27,784 nt of DNA from a virus. The stretch spans positions 1-27,784 of IMG/VR virus record IMGVR_UViG_3300037628_000090. One strand, written 5' to 3'. Below the pieces are notes generated by a model that worked only from the letters and a program-made list of their open reading frames with translations, was not told the DNA's origin and ran no database searches. Both the position numbers and the translations under genes were made by a program. Positions 1 to 8,565 of the stretch are shown here, in pieces; positions within the stretch are counted from its first letter, which is position 1; every line of letters starts with the position of its first letter.

Positions 1-174
1 GAAATTTACTGTAAAGGGTTTCCGGTTGTTCACGTTGAGCTTGATTGTGAGTTAATTAAAATTGATGTGATGGGTCAGGTTGAGATATTGCATTTGCATG
101 ATGAGCCGTTAACCATTGGTTATGAGGGTGAAGTTATTGAAGATGTTTATGCTACGCCTGAGCTTATCAAGTGA
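1..174 (+). CDS. Partial hypothetical protein (3' end only)
   Basis: The window opens inside a reading frame that runs for 57 codons from base 1 to a TGA at 172-174; the start lies outside. The visible part is rich in acidic and branched residues with no recognisable motif, and it ends in ATPELIK. Its stop overlaps the GTG start of the next gene in the four bases GTGA, a spacing typical of translationally coupled phage operons, which is the main reason to believe it is coding. It is the first visible member of the rightward early (nin-like) operon. I do not recognise the family. Confidence 0.6.
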   Translation, partial: EIYCKGFPVVHVELDCELIKIDVMGQVEILHLHDEPLTIGYEGEVIEDVYATPELIK

Positions 175-617
175 TTAAGCATTTCACACTTAAGCTAACT
201 ACCCGGGCATTGGCTATTAAGAAGATTGACGAAATTCTTACTACTAACCCGGGTCAGGATTATGACTTAACAGTTGTCAAGAAAAGCGATAAACGCAGCA
301 TACCAGCTAACCGGGCATATCAAGCGTGGATACCTGCTATATCAGACGAATTAGCGCTAACTATCCCGGAGGCAACGTGTTACATAAAGCGCAACTTTGG
401 ACTGCCTATATTGCTTGCTGATGAGTATATGGGCGACATTATGGGGTGCACGCTGGAATCTAAGGGTTATTTTCAATTGAGCTATGAAGATCAAATGATT
501 GTAATGATTAAGTTCCCGGTAACAAGGTTATTCGACACACCGATGCACAAGAGGCTTCGTGATGATTTACAGAATCATTTCGGGTTACTTGGTTTAAATT
601 TGGATTATAGGAAATAA
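171..617 (+). CDS. NinB/YbcN-like recombination protein (tentative)
   Basis: A 148-residue protein starting at GTG 171, overlapping the previous stop by four bases. NinB/YbcN proteins are about 145-residue phage proteins that assist recombination. Here residues 41-56 hold KRSIPANRAYQAWIPA, which resembles the family pattern of Arg-Ser, two residues, Gln-Asn, then Trp, but with Ala-Asn in place of Gln-Asn. The context is the stronger argument: in the E. coli DLP12 prophage the order is ybcN, ninE, ybcO, rusA, and here a protein of YbcN size is followed by a small protein, a YbcO relative and RusA. The rest of the chain does not match anything I can name, so this could be a non-homologous replacement. 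Confidence 0.4.
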   Translation: MIKHFTLKLTTRALAIKKIDEILTTNPGQDYDLTVVKKSDKRSIPANRAYQAWIPAISDELALTIPEATCYIKRNFGLPILLADEYMGDIMGCTLESKGYFQLSYEDQMIVMIKFPVTRLFDTPMHKRLRDDLQNHFGLLGLNLDYRK

Positions 618-620
618 ATT

Positions 621-779
621 ATGTCTGAATTAAGCCCTCTCGATTGGGCAATAATAAAAATTGATAAGCTAGAAAAAGAAGATGCACGCAAAGAGGTTAG
701 ATTAGCAGCGCTCAGATGTAGACTAAAAGAGTTGTTAGATAATCCGACTATTGTAATCGTAAAGGAGAATGAATCATGA
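621..779 (+). CDS. Small hypothetical protein, NinE position
   Basis: A 52-residue ORF starting at ATG 621, preceded by AGGAAA at a good Shine-Dalgarno distance and ending in TGA at 777-779, where it overlaps the next start as ATGA. It is highly charged, with a lysine/glutamate-rich middle predicted as one helix, and ends in VIVKENES. It occupies the place ninE takes between ybcN and ybcO in DLP12, but I see no CxxC pair or other NinE-type motif, so only the position is shared. Confidence 0.6.
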   Translation: MSELSPLDWAIIKIDKLEKEDARKEVRLAALRCRLKELLDNPTIVIVKENES

Positions 780-886
780 TTATCACAGAAACCATGGCAC
801 CTTATTACGCAGTGTTATTTGCTGGGGTTATTGCTGCCGTGTTGATGTTGAACACATATATTTATATAGGGGTAACATATGGCTAA
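776..886 (+). CDS. Single-span membrane miniprotein
   Basis: A 36-residue ORF from ATG 776, coupled to the previous stop (ATGA) and overlapping the next gene by eight bases. The ribosome site AAAGGAG at 761-767 is the best in this operon. Residues 9-33 are almost entirely hydrophobic (for example YYAVLFAGVIAAVLML) and form one membrane helix with very short ends. Function is unknown; single-span miniproteins in early phage operons can modulate host membrane proteins, but nothing here shows that. Confidence 0.5.
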   Translation: MIITETMAPYYAVLFAGVIAAVLMLNTYIYIGVTYG

Positions 887-1175
887 GCAAACAAAGATAA
901 CTAAATCAGCAAGAGGTGAAGATTGCTCGCTTCGCTTGAGTGATAACTGCCAAGACGGGGAAACGGTTGTGCTTTGTCATATAGGAAGAGATAGAGGTAT
1001 GGCTATAAAGTGCGGCGATCATTTCGCTGTTTATGGGTGCTCAAATTGCCATGATATTATTGACGGCAAGGTTAGTACAATATTTACCGCTGGTGATTTA
1101 AACCGTGAAAAACTTCGGGCACTTGAGGAAACTCAAAGTAAATTAATTAATAAAGGCTTACTGGTGATTGCATGA
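879..1175 (+). CDS. YbcO-like (DUF1364) putative nuclease
   Basis: A 98-residue protein beginning at ATG 879 after AGGGG. It matches the DUF1364/YbcO family in length and in its metal-ligand pattern: ARGEDC at 11-16, a second Cys at 24, His34 in LCHIG, then CSNCHDIID with Cys54, Cys57 and His58. YbcO of E. coli prophage DLP12 has a zinc site and is a predicted nuclease usually encoded next to rusA; the next gene here is rusA-like. Expected role (family knowledge plus context): processing of branched DNA in phage recombination. Its stop and the rusA start overlap as ATGA. The catalytic activity of the family is not firmly established. Confidence 0.82.
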   Translation: MAKQTKITKSARGEDCSLRLSDNCQDGETVVLCHIGRDRGMAIKCGDHFAVYGCSNCHDIIDGKVSTIFTAGDLNREKLRALEETQSKLINKGLLVIA

Positions 1176-1504
1176 AAATAAATATTAAGCCGTTATCAGT
1201 CAATGAGGCATGGCAAGGTAAGCGATTTAAAACAAAGAAATATAAGCAGTATGAGCGCGATGTTTTATTGTTGCTGCCTAAGTTAAAGGTTAATGACGTA
1301 CCTATGTCGTTAACTATAAGCTTCGGGTTTAGTAATGTAGCAAGTGACGTTGATAATCCTGTTAAATGCTTCGTTGATTGCTTACAAAAGAAATACGGTT
1401 TTAACGATCGTAATATTTACCGCCTAATTTTAATTAAAGAATTAGTTAAAAAAGGCGATGAATACATTGATTTTAGCATTAAAGAATCAATAGCACTTAC
1501 ATAA
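1172..1504 (+). CDS. rusA: RusA-like Holliday junction resolvase
   Basis: A 110-residue protein starting at ATG 1172 within the preceding stop. RusA is a small dimeric endonuclease that cuts four-way junctions symmetrically. The family's acidic cluster is present: DVDNPVK puts Asp59 and Asp61 at the places of E. coli Asp70 and Asp72, and Lys65 at that of Lys76; a further acidic residue (Asp79 in FNDRN) sits close to where Asp91 is expected. Asp69 and the sequence around it (FVDCLQKKYGFND) also fit. It is the last gene of the rightward operon and ends seven bases before the tailspike gene, which runs the other way. Confidence 0.88.
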   Translation: MKINIKPLSVNEAWQGKRFKTKKYKQYERDVLLLLPKLKVNDVPMSLTISFGFSNVASDVDNPVKCFVDCLQKKYGFNDRNIYRLILIKELVKKGDEYIDFSIKESIALT

Positions 1505-1513
1505 GTAAGCGCT
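1492..1513. terminator. Hairpin between convergent operons, possible bidirectional terminator
   Basis: AGCACTTAC, a four-base ATAA loop and GTAAGCGCT form a nine-position stem (one A-C mismatch in + RNA, a G-U pair in - RNA). It covers the stop codons of both rusA (1502-1504) and the tailspike gene (1512-1514). A clean T-run is missing on either side, though the + strand continues with ACACTTCTTTAA, so termination strength is uncertain. Confidence 0.4.
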
Positions 1514-3770
1514 ACACTTCTTTAACTGTTAGAGCTCCATCAAGCGATTTGATTTTAACCCTAAATACGGCCCTGCCATTGGCATTATTATATGCCGCTG
1601 AGCTTATATTAATAAAGCCTCCGTCAGTGGCATCGCCAGTTGTCAGCCCTATCGTTAATGCTGGTGTTGGTGCGGTAGAGAGCTGTTCTGGTATGTATTG
1701 CACTTGGGATTGATATAAACCCCATGAGCCATCGGATGCAACAGTAGCCGTTAGCGATATAACGCCATAAGCTTCAACCCTTGTGCCAGCCAGTCTGTCT
1801 TGAACGAGATAATACTCAATCTCTATCAATATTTGATTTTTCTTGACTTGAGCTAGATTTATAGGGGTGGATAAATCACCACTAATCTGTTTAACAATTT
1901 CTCGCTGACCTCCGAATGACAACTGATAAGAGTCGACCATAGCCCCTGATACTTCAGTATTTATAAAGGTTTTATTTGCTTCTATGTCGGCTAGTATTGC
2001 CGCTGTTATCTCACAATCAATATAAGTTTGATTGTATGTGTTAACACCAGTTTTATTTAACAGTAAAGTCTTACATCCTGTAAATGTAATCCTACTGTTC
2101 GCGTTTGTTGGTACATTAAAAGCATCGGCACCGTCTGCCGCTAAAACATTGCGAATATTTGCACCACCAACAAGGGCGAATAAGTTTAAGTTACTTGTGC
2201 CGCCGTTACAAATTAGATCGCTTATGTCAACGCCGGTAATTATCTCTGATCCTTCAACGAATACACCTGTTGTTTTGATTGGTAAAGTGCCAGTTGCAGA
2301 GCCTTTAATTGAACCGTGAATTTTTAACCCTGCTACGTTATGACCTCTACCTGTAGGGTCGGCGACAGCGCTTGCGAATTTACCTAACTCAAAACCCCAA
2401 GTCCAACCAGCGCCAGCCTTAGTCTCAATATCAAAGTTGAATTCAATATTTCTGAATGTTGCCGGAGTAATATCTCCGAACCTTAATGCTGCGTAATTTG
2501 TTGAATTGATAAATTCATCTGTGTTCTTATCTTCTGCGTTGATTGTTATGTTTGTTGCGCCTTGCCCAAGGAATGCAGCAACCAACCCTGTTTTAAAACT
2601 ATTCTTGGTTGTGGCATTTACTGTGATGTTAGTAGCGCCGCCATAAATATACCAAGGGCGCCCCGTTTCCTCACAGTTTAGGTTTACCGTGATATTCTTA
2701 CCGTTACCTGTAGCTCTAAAAGCGTAATGAACGGTAAATGTATCAAGGTTAACTGTAAAATTACCACTGAACTCATCTTTAGGTATAGGGCTTATATTTG
2801 GAACATCAAAACCAACAGCCCTTTGGCCACCAACTTGCTTTAAATTAATAGTTCCTGACTTACAGCCACCTTCAATGGTAAATGTAACCATACCAAGTTT
2901 AGGTACTTTGTCGGCGTCTATTGGCTCAGTTTTTACTATAGACGGTTGTGATTCGGCAACCATATCAATATATGTAGTACCGATATTTTTTAAGTTGTAT
3001 AGCGTAAATCCTTCGCCGTTAAGCCAATCTGTTTTAATGTCCTTTACTTTGTGTCCGTTAGTAACATGACTAAATGACTCTAAACCATCAAGAGCCGCCA
3101 TTACTTGACCGTCTATTGCCTCGATTAATAAGTCAGAGTTTTGGATTAACGAGCCACCACCCTTCGCAGCAAGTTTTGTTATTACCTCTAAAAATCCGTT
3201 TGTGTCAGTCGTTCCACTAATACCAAGGACACCATAAGAACATAAATCAAAAGTATCACCGTCTTGAATTTCTGCATGCCCTCCACTATCTAAATCAGGA
3301 GAGCCAAAAGGCAACGCTGTTGCTCCTGTTCTTTTTATGTAAGTAGCCCCACCAACCCCTGATCCTGATGTATGCTGTGTCGTTACTATCTTCTTGCCAA
3401 CAGGGAACGCTATTAAACTATCAATCATTAATTGCTGAGTATCAAACTCATACGCTTGTGATAGGTCATTGATTAAATTAGTATCAAAATTACCGGTTGC
3501 AAATTCGCTAACTTCAGCCCCTGCGAATATTTGACTGCCGTTTTCATCTTTCAAATCAACCTTGTAATCTCCGTCAATGTAAATATCACCAAAAACGCCG
3601 ACAGCATTTGCAATCACAGGGTTAGTGTTAGGTGTTGGCGTTGATAGTTGATCGCTAAATGTATCTTTAGGCGTTACACCGTCAGTTTGAAAAAAGAAAA
3701 GTTTTGCACCTGAACTTAGTTTTATTCCGCTACCAACGTCAGCGAATGGCAATATAAATCTTGAAGTCAT
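1512..3770 (-). CDS. Tailspike / host-attachment protein with beta-helix
   Basis: A 752-residue protein at the end of the late operon, where P22-like phages carry the tailspike. Residues 1-95 form a head-binding domain of a type common in podoviruses, opening MTSRFILPFADVGSGI and including NPVIANAVGVFGDIYIDG and YKVDLKDENG. Residues about 105-160 (YEFDTQQLMIDS, ATYIKRTG) resemble the entry of pectate-lyase-type beta-helices, and residues 200-620 are a long run of short beta strands rich in Asn, Thr and Gly, consistent with a trimeric beta-helix. The last 130 residues look like a separate beta-sandwich. It probably recognises or cleaves host surface polysaccharide; I cannot assign catalytic residues. 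ATG 3770 overlaps the stop of the upstream gene by one base (TAATG). Confidence 0.85.
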   Translation of the reverse strand: MTSRFILPFADVGSGIKLSSGAKLFFFQTDGVTPKDTFSDQLSTPTPNTNPVIANAVGVFGDIYIDGDYKVDLKDENGSQIFAGAEVSEFATGNFDTNLINDLSQAYEFDTQQLMIDSLIAFPVGKKIVTTQHTSGSGVGGATYIKRTGATALPFGSPDLDSGGHAEIQDGDTFDLCSYGVLGISGTTDTNGFLEVITKLAAKGGGSLIQNSDLLIEAIDGQVMAALDGLESFSHVTNGHKVKDIKTDWLNGEGFTLYNLKNIGTTYIDMVAESQPSIVKTEPIDADKVPKLGMVTFTIEGGCKSGTINLKQVGGQRAVGFDVPNISPIPKDEFSGNFTVNLDTFTVHYAFRATGNGKNITVNLNCEETGRPWYIYGGATNITVNATTKNSFKTGLVAAFLGQGATNITINAEDKNTDEFINSTNYAALRFGDITPATFRNIEFNFDIETKAGAGWTWGFELGKFASAVADPTGRGHNVAGLKIHGSIKGSATGTLPIKTTGVFVEGSEIITGVDISDLICNGGTSNLNLFALVGGANIRNVLAADGADAFNVPTNANSRITFTGCKTLLLNKTGVNTYNQTYIDCEITAAILADIEANKTFINTEVSGAMVDSYQLSFGGQREIVKQISGDLSTPINLAQVKKNQILIEIEYYLVQDRLAGTRVEAYGVISLTATVASDGSWGLYQSQVQYIPEQLSTAPTPALTIGLTTGDATDGGFINISSAAYNNANGRAVFRVKIKSLDGALTVKEV

Positions 3771-6058
3771 TATTTGTTTTCCTTGTCTAATTCTCTAATT
3801 TCTAAAAAGGCCAATGCTTTTGCTGCTTTCTCTAATGAGCTTCTACTCATTTTAGGGTTGTTAGCTTTTAGCGTTTCAATTTTTGTATTAACAATACCAT
3901 CAAGCGTTTTCTTTCTTGTTGCTAATTCTTTGCCTTTTTTAGCGCCGGCAACAGCAAGCGAACCAAAGTTAAATTGACCAGCACCAGCAAAATTACCTAG
4001 CCTTTCAGTTATATTTAACAACTTGGTAAAAGTTCCGCTCGGGTTGGTTGTTCCTGGTGGCGCAATTGTCGCATCACCAATCGTTTGTTGTAATCGTTTT
4101 AACTCGGCAAATTGTTTTTTGCCTAGCAATTCCCGTAATGCTTCAGGTCTGTATTTTTTCATTGCTGAATTAAGTCGCGCGCCTGATATTTCTAGCGTAT
4201 CTTTATTTATTGCCTGACTTAAGATGTCACCAACAGTTTCAGCTTGAATTGATCGCCATGCTCTTTTACTTGAGTCGGTCGGATTTTCAAGAAGTATTTT
4301 TTTAATCTTGCGAATATTAGTTACCGCTTTATCACCTTTGGCAATTTTATTAATAACAGTTTCAGGGTCAATTTTAGGCGTTGACGTGCCGCGCTTAAAG
4401 CTAGTTAAATCTTCAATTACATCTTTGGCTGAGAACTTACCTTTCTCTGAAGCAAAAGCCTCTCTAGCCTGTTTAAATACAGTTGTGCGACCTGACTCAG
4501 CCCCTTCTTTAATTATCGAGTTAACCTGCTCGTCAAGCGCATTAACAACAATTTTAGCTGAGCCGGTCTGGTCAGCTCCAACGGCCTTGTTTAATGCCTG
4601 CCTAAACTCTTCAGCATTATTTAAGGTTAAAGGGGTGACATCGCCGGTAATGGTTATCACATCAGTGCCATCAGTTACCTTGAACTTGTTTCTTGAAGAT
4701 TGCTCAACACTGTCACCAACCAAGCCAAATTTAGCTAAAGCTGTGTTTATTGATTTCTCAACTTCTGGCGTTATAGGTCGGTTAACGATAATCTCATCAG
4801 CAACATCAACAATAGAGCCTTTATCCAGTGGCACAGCATCACCGGCAGATTCGCCAGCTAATTTATACAACTCTGAAACTTCTTTTCTGCCAAGCTCTTT
4901 AATATCCAATAATTCCGCTTGAATTACAGAGCCTTTATCTCTCGCCGTTATATCTGCCAATTCTCCCGTTGCTTCAGTTAATCGAGCGGATCCGCCAAAC
5001 TTATCAGTAAACGCCTTTGCTGCGCCTTTTAATTGCTCTTGTTGCTGGTCGGCAAATTGACGCGATTGAACACCTTCAGGTGAAATAGATTTTAACAATG
5101 TTTGCTCTGCATCACTTGCACCAAAATCACCAGTTGCTTGTGCTCTTGTTAATTGAACGCCTTGACTCTCTGCGCGCCTAATTTTTTGTAAAGCTTCAGG
5201 TGTTAAGTCTGCCTGAGTTGCCTTTCTAATGGTTTCTTGTGTACTATCCTTTCTGCCAAAAACCTGCCTCTCACGACCTAGTGACTTACTAGTAAACCCT
5301 TGCGGCTCAAAGCTCTTTAATAGCTGATTAGGATCAATTTTCGCATCATTACGCAACACATCTTTAATAGAACGACCTGTTGCTTTTGCCACTTCAAATG
5401 CTTTATCTAAAACGCCAGCGGTAACGGTATCTATAGCAACTTGTGAAACATCAAATTCACCACCAGACAAAGCCTGTAACGCTTCAATTCCTGCGCTTGT
5501 AGCGCCAGCAGCACCAGCAACTTTTAAAGCACCAGCAACGCGACCAGCAGGAGTAAAGGCAGCGGCAATACCTAAGCCTTGCAAGATATCAATTTGACTA
5601 ACGCCAGGTTTATTTAGAATAACCTTTGCGCCGGTTTTGTTATTGGCCGCGATCAAGTTTCCTTTTTCGTCTGATTGAATGCCAATACTTTCAAATCCAC
5701 TTTGGAGTATTTGCGCCATTTCTTCGGGATTTGTAGCGGTTAATAATGCCGGTGTTATTGCTGCTGCCGTGGCTTTATCTTCGCCAAACAATAAACCACC
5801 TTGTCCAATTTCAGGTAATTCTTTAGTTGCTGCGGTTTCACGTTCCGAGCCTGTGAAAAACTCGCTAACACTACCTAAGAATCCCTTTTCTTCTACCGGT
5901 TGCGCTCTTTGTTGGATTGGTTGACTATCCAGCCCACCAACACTAGGAGTAACCACAGGAGTGCTAGATATTGCATTTTGACCACCTTGCTTAGCTTCAA
6001 GTTCACGTAACCGCTTTAATTTTCTTAAACGGTCTAGCTCTTGCCTTTCATCAGCCAT
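3770..6058 (-). CDS. DNA ejection (internal virion) protein, P22 gp16 position
   Basis: A large mainly helical protein, 762 residues from ATG 6058. A TTG at 6073 would add five residues, but the ATG lies one base after the upstream stop and has GGGGG as ribosome site, so I prefer it. The N-terminus is a charged heptad-like helix (DRLRKLKRLRELEAKQ), followed by Gly/Ala-rich stretches near residues 165-205 (LGIAAAFTPAGRVAGALK and after) that could insert into membrane, then long helical segments. In P22 the gene just before the tailspike is gp16, an ejected protein needed for DNA passage across the host membranes; here length (P22 about 609) and position fit, while the sequence is strongly diverged. 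The role is inferred from order and composition. Confidence 0.7.
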   Translation of the reverse strand: MADERQELDRLRKLKRLRELEAKQGGQNAISSTPVVTPSVGGLDSQPIQQRAQPVEEKGFLGSVSEFFTGSERETAATKELPEIGQGGLLFGEDKATAAAITPALLTATNPEEMAQILQSGFESIGIQSDEKGNLIAANNKTGAKVILNKPGVSQIDILQGLGIAAAFTPAGRVAGALKVAGAAGATSAGIEALQALSGGEFDVSQVAIDTVTAGVLDKAFEVAKATGRSIKDVLRNDAKIDPNQLLKSFEPQGFTSKSLGRERQVFGRKDSTQETIRKATQADLTPEALQKIRRAESQGVQLTRAQATGDFGASDAEQTLLKSISPEGVQSRQFADQQQEQLKGAAKAFTDKFGGSARLTEATGELADITARDKGSVIQAELLDIKELGRKEVSELYKLAGESAGDAVPLDKGSIVDVADEIIVNRPITPEVEKSINTALAKFGLVGDSVEQSSRNKFKVTDGTDVITITGDVTPLTLNNAEEFRQALNKAVGADQTGSAKIVVNALDEQVNSIIKEGAESGRTTVFKQAREAFASEKGKFSAKDVIEDLTSFKRGTSTPKIDPETVINKIAKGDKAVTNIRKIKKILLENPTDSSKRAWRSIQAETVGDILSQAINKDTLEISGARLNSAMKKYRPEALRELLGKKQFAELKRLQQTIGDATIAPPGTTNPSGTFTKLLNITERLGNFAGAGQFNFGSLAVAGAKKGKELATRKKTLDGIVNTKIETLKANNPKMSRSSLEKAAKALAFLEIRELDKENK

Positions 6059-6059
6059 C

Positions 6060-7208
6060 TTATTGGCCCCCAAATTCTGCGCGTAATTGTTGAAGCTCTG
6101 ATTGTTCAGCTTCGCTTAATCCTGATTGCTGTGCTTCTGCTACCGGTGCGGTTGTTAATCTAGCCCTGATTAGTTCATCAATAAACATGATTTTAGTTCT
6201 TCGTGCTTCGGCTGAATCGCTTCGAGTTGGAATCATATCAGTTAATATTTTTTGATCCCCTTCTGTAAATGTACCCTCACCAGCGCCACGGAAAACATCT
6301 TTCATCAATGGCAGCATCATTGCAATAGCGCCATCTGCTATTTGAGCGTTAGCAGTTAATGCAGGAGTCAAACCAATAAACGGACCGGTTATAGTATTAT
6401 CTAATGCCTTGGTTAAATTACTCATTGAATTATTGTATATGGCAAGTGTTTTAATGCTTGAACGTTCTTCGCCTAATTTAGCAACTTCTGCTTTAGCTTG
6501 TCCAACGGCAGCAATAACAGCGGCTTCAACAGCAGGTTTTAATTTTTGTTGCGCTGTCAGTTTACCGGCTTCTTTTGCTGAAGAAATAACCTTTTCAACA
6601 TCAGCTATTGTTGCAGAAGTCCCTAAATCGGCAATAGTTTGAGTAGCTGATCCTATCATTCTAGGATCTAAACCGGCTTTAACTCTTCGGGCCTTGGTTT
6701 TGTCGGCGGGTGAAAAGTTAGCAATTAAGCTCTCAAAAGTTATACCTTCTGCTGATTGTTGTTGCTGCCCAGCTGGCGCCTTAATATCACCTTGACGAAC
6801 ACCTATTTCAATAAGGTTATTAGCGCGGCTTCTTATCGTGTCAAAATCACCTTGTCGAGCCAGTTGCAATGCGTTCATCGCTTGTTCTGGATCACCACCT
6901 AAACGATTAACCATTGCAATCTGAGCCTCTAAAATAGGAATTATTTGATCGTCACTCGCGGTAGAAACTCGCAAGGCAGCATTAAATAATGACTGATTTT
7001 TCTGCTGGTCAGTGCGTTGATCAATTTGCTGCTGTAAACCTTGGTTTCTAAGTGCTGAAAACTGACCTTGTTGCTGCTGTTGATTTTGCTGACCAATTAA
7101 AGCTTGTTGCGCTGCCGCAATCTCTAAAGGTCTGATTTCGGCTTGATGCTTGAATTGCTGCCCACGAGCAGCTGCTCCTGGTACATCTGCTACTTGAAAT
7201 TGTGCCAT
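6060..7208 (-). CDS. DNA ejection protein, P22 gp20-like
   Basis: A 382-residue helical protein starting at ATG 7208 with GGAG upstream. The first 75 residues are very glutamine-rich, including a QQNQQQQQGQ run, and contain the AAARGQQF and EIAAAQQALIG segments seen in ejection-protein leaders. The centre and C-terminal part are predicted coiled or bundled helices, with DMIPTRSDS and FIDELIRARL near residues 325-350. It sits between the gp7-like and gp16-like genes, the position of P22 gp20, whose product leaves the head with DNA. It is followed after one base by the gp16-position gene. Family membership rests on synteny plus composition. Confidence 0.72.
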   Translation of the reverse strand: MAQFQVADVPGAAARGQQFKHQAEIRPLEIAAAQQALIGQQNQQQQQGQFSALRNQGLQQQIDQRTDQQKNQSLFNAALRVSTASDDQIIPILEAQIAMVNRLGGDPEQAMNALQLARQGDFDTIRSRANNLIEIGVRQGDIKAPAGQQQQSAEGITFESLIANFSPADKTKARRVKAGLDPRMIGSATQTIADLGTSATIADVEKVISSAKEAGKLTAQQKLKPAVEAAVIAAVGQAKAEVAKLGEERSSIKTLAIYNNSMSNLTKALDNTITGPFIGLTPALTANAQIADGAIAMMLPLMKDVFRGAGEGTFTEGDQKILTDMIPTRSDSAEARRTKIMFIDELIRARLTTAPVAEAQQSGLSEAEQSELQQLRAEFGGQ

Positions 7209-7225
7209 TACGCTTCTCCTGCTAT

Positions 7226-7924
7226 TTATGGGTTAAGTGGGTTGAATTGTGGAACATTGACAGGGCTTTGGCCGCCTACTTGATTGAATTGACCAGCCGG
7301 AGGTTGTGTTGAATTAAATAAGCCGCTTTGAAATAGCCCTGTTGTTACCCCTGCAATACCTTGCTGTAATGCTGCGTTTTGATTTAGAATACCAGTTGCA
7401 CGAGCATTGCCGCCAGCTATTAATGCGTTTCCAATATTGCCTGATGTTTGCTGCCCAAATTGACCAATAGAGGTCGCAGCGCTTTGCCCTTGTCCTGCCA
7501 GTTGACCTAATCGACCAAACTGATTTTGTAAGTCTTGCTGAGCAAAACCTACACCTTGCTGAACTAAAGCAGACCTAACATTGCCACCACCTAAACCGCC
7601 AATAGCTGAAGAGTTGCGTAATAGGTTTTTTTGTGCCCTATCTCTTAGGAATTGCTGCCCAGGGGATTGCTGCATTGCTGCAAACGCTGCCGCCTGAGCG
7701 TCCTCACCTGAAAGACCTAGCAAAGCTTGCTGTTGCTCTCTTGCTAAATTACCAGCCTCTATAGATGGATCTAAACTCGACTGAGTCGCGTCAAATTGCC
7801 GTTGTTGCTCTGCAATACTGGCATTTGTAGCTCGTGTTTGTGCTTTTCTCGCCTTACTTGCTGAGCTAGCTGCTACTCCGCCAGCTATCACTGCGCCGCC
7901 TATTATCGCTGCTGCTACACCCAT
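7226..7924 (-). CDS. DNA transfer protein, P22 gp7-like
   Basis: A 232-residue protein, nearly the length of P22 gp7 (229). Residues 2-20 (GVAAAIIGGAVIAGGVAA) are a small-residue hydrophobic helix with glycine-zipper spacing, as expected for a protein that joins a trans-envelope channel after ejection. A charged helix (SKARKAQTRATNASIAEQQ) and a Gln/Gly/Ala-rich low-complexity body follow, with repeated GQFGQQ and NIGNALIAGGN-type segments. ATG 7924 lies inside the end of the upstream sulfotransferase gene (ten-base overlap), so it is translated in the same late message. Gene order gp7, gp20, gp16 is conserved in P22-like phages. Confidence 0.8.
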   Translation of the reverse strand: MGVAAAIIGGAVIAGGVAASSASKARKAQTRATNASIAEQQRQFDATQSSLDPSIEAGNLAREQQQALLGLSGEDAQAAAFAAMQQSPGQQFLRDRAQKNLLRNSSAIGGLGGGNVRSALVQQGVGFAQQDLQNQFGRLGQLAGQGQSAATSIGQFGQQTSGNIGNALIAGGNARATGILNQNAALQQGIAGVTTGLFQSGLFNSTQPPAGQFNQVGGQSPVNVPQFNPLNP

Positions 7925-8565
7925 AAATCACCTGTATTACTCTGGTTTTCTAATGAATATGAAAAACGCTCTAAGTCACACCCCCACATATCCTTAACTA
8001 TTTCGATAGTTTCATCATTATAATATTCACTATAATGTTTGTGGTTAGTTCCGTTTAGCGATTCAAGATTATCGGCATCAAACATACCGCTTAGTTCGTT
8101 TTTGTTTATAAAGTCGTTAACGCCCTCTTTTAAATTCTCAAACTTAATTACTGTGAAGTTATCTTTTTCAGCATGTTCTATAAATTCAACCTGTGTCATT
8201 GCGTGGAAAAAATTATTATCTTTGCTTAAATCGTAAAACCCTCTGGCAAAATTTAAGAATTCGCTAGTATCTATATCGTATATTTTACCAAGATCGTACT
8301 TCTTAGCAAAAAAATACATAGAAACAAGTCTGTCGTATGGGTTTCTAACAACCGCTAAAACAGGTTTTTTAAGGATGCCATGCCCTAAATTAACCTCTAG
8401 TTCCGATATGCTTTGATGTGAAGATTCAAATATATTTAGATGCCTAGGATTGTCTCCGCTAAGATATTCGTTCCTTACTGTGTTTGAATCCCCAAAAAAT
8501 GCGTAAATAGATGTGCTGGCATTCTTTGGAATACGAATAAATGTTACTAGTTTCTCTATAGCCAT
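7915..8565 (-). CDS. Sulfotransferase-family protein
   Basis: A 216-residue protein with both cofactor signatures of PAPS-dependent sulfotransferases. The 5'-phosphosulfate loop is RIPKNASTSIYAFF at 11-24, with Lys14 and the Ser/Thr group. The 3'-phosphate site is VVRNPYDRLVSMYFF at 72-86, with Arg74 and Ser82 in the usual places. Such enzymes move sulfate from PAPS to a hydroxyl, often on a carbohydrate; the acceptor cannot be read from sequence. The gene overlaps its neighbours by ten bases at both ends, so it is fixed in the virion operon between the gp14-like and gp7-like genes. Its codons are visibly more AT-rich than the flanking structural genes, suggesting later acquisition. No signal peptide is visible, so it should act in the infected cell's cytoplasm. 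Confidence 0.85.
   Translation of the reverse strand: MAIEKLVTFIRIPKNASTSIYAFFGDSNTVRNEYLSGDNPRHLNIFESSHQSISELEVNLGHGILKKPVLAVVRNPYDRLVSMYFFAKKYDLGKIYDIDTSEFLNFARGFYDLSKDNNFFHAMTQVEFIEHAEKDNFTVIKFENLKEGVNDFINKNELSGMFDADNLESLNGTNHKHYSEYYNDETIEIVKDMWGCDLERFSYSLENQSNTGDLWV

Noticed and set aside
4308-4922. 204-codon frame on the + strand
   Set aside because: It lies wholly antisense to the gp16-position gene, has no ribosome site, and its Ser/Leu/Val-rich product is the usual shadow of a helical coding strand.
6059-6073. TTG start adding five residues to the ejection protein
   Set aside because: ATG 6058 follows the upstream stop by one base and has GGGGG at the right distance.
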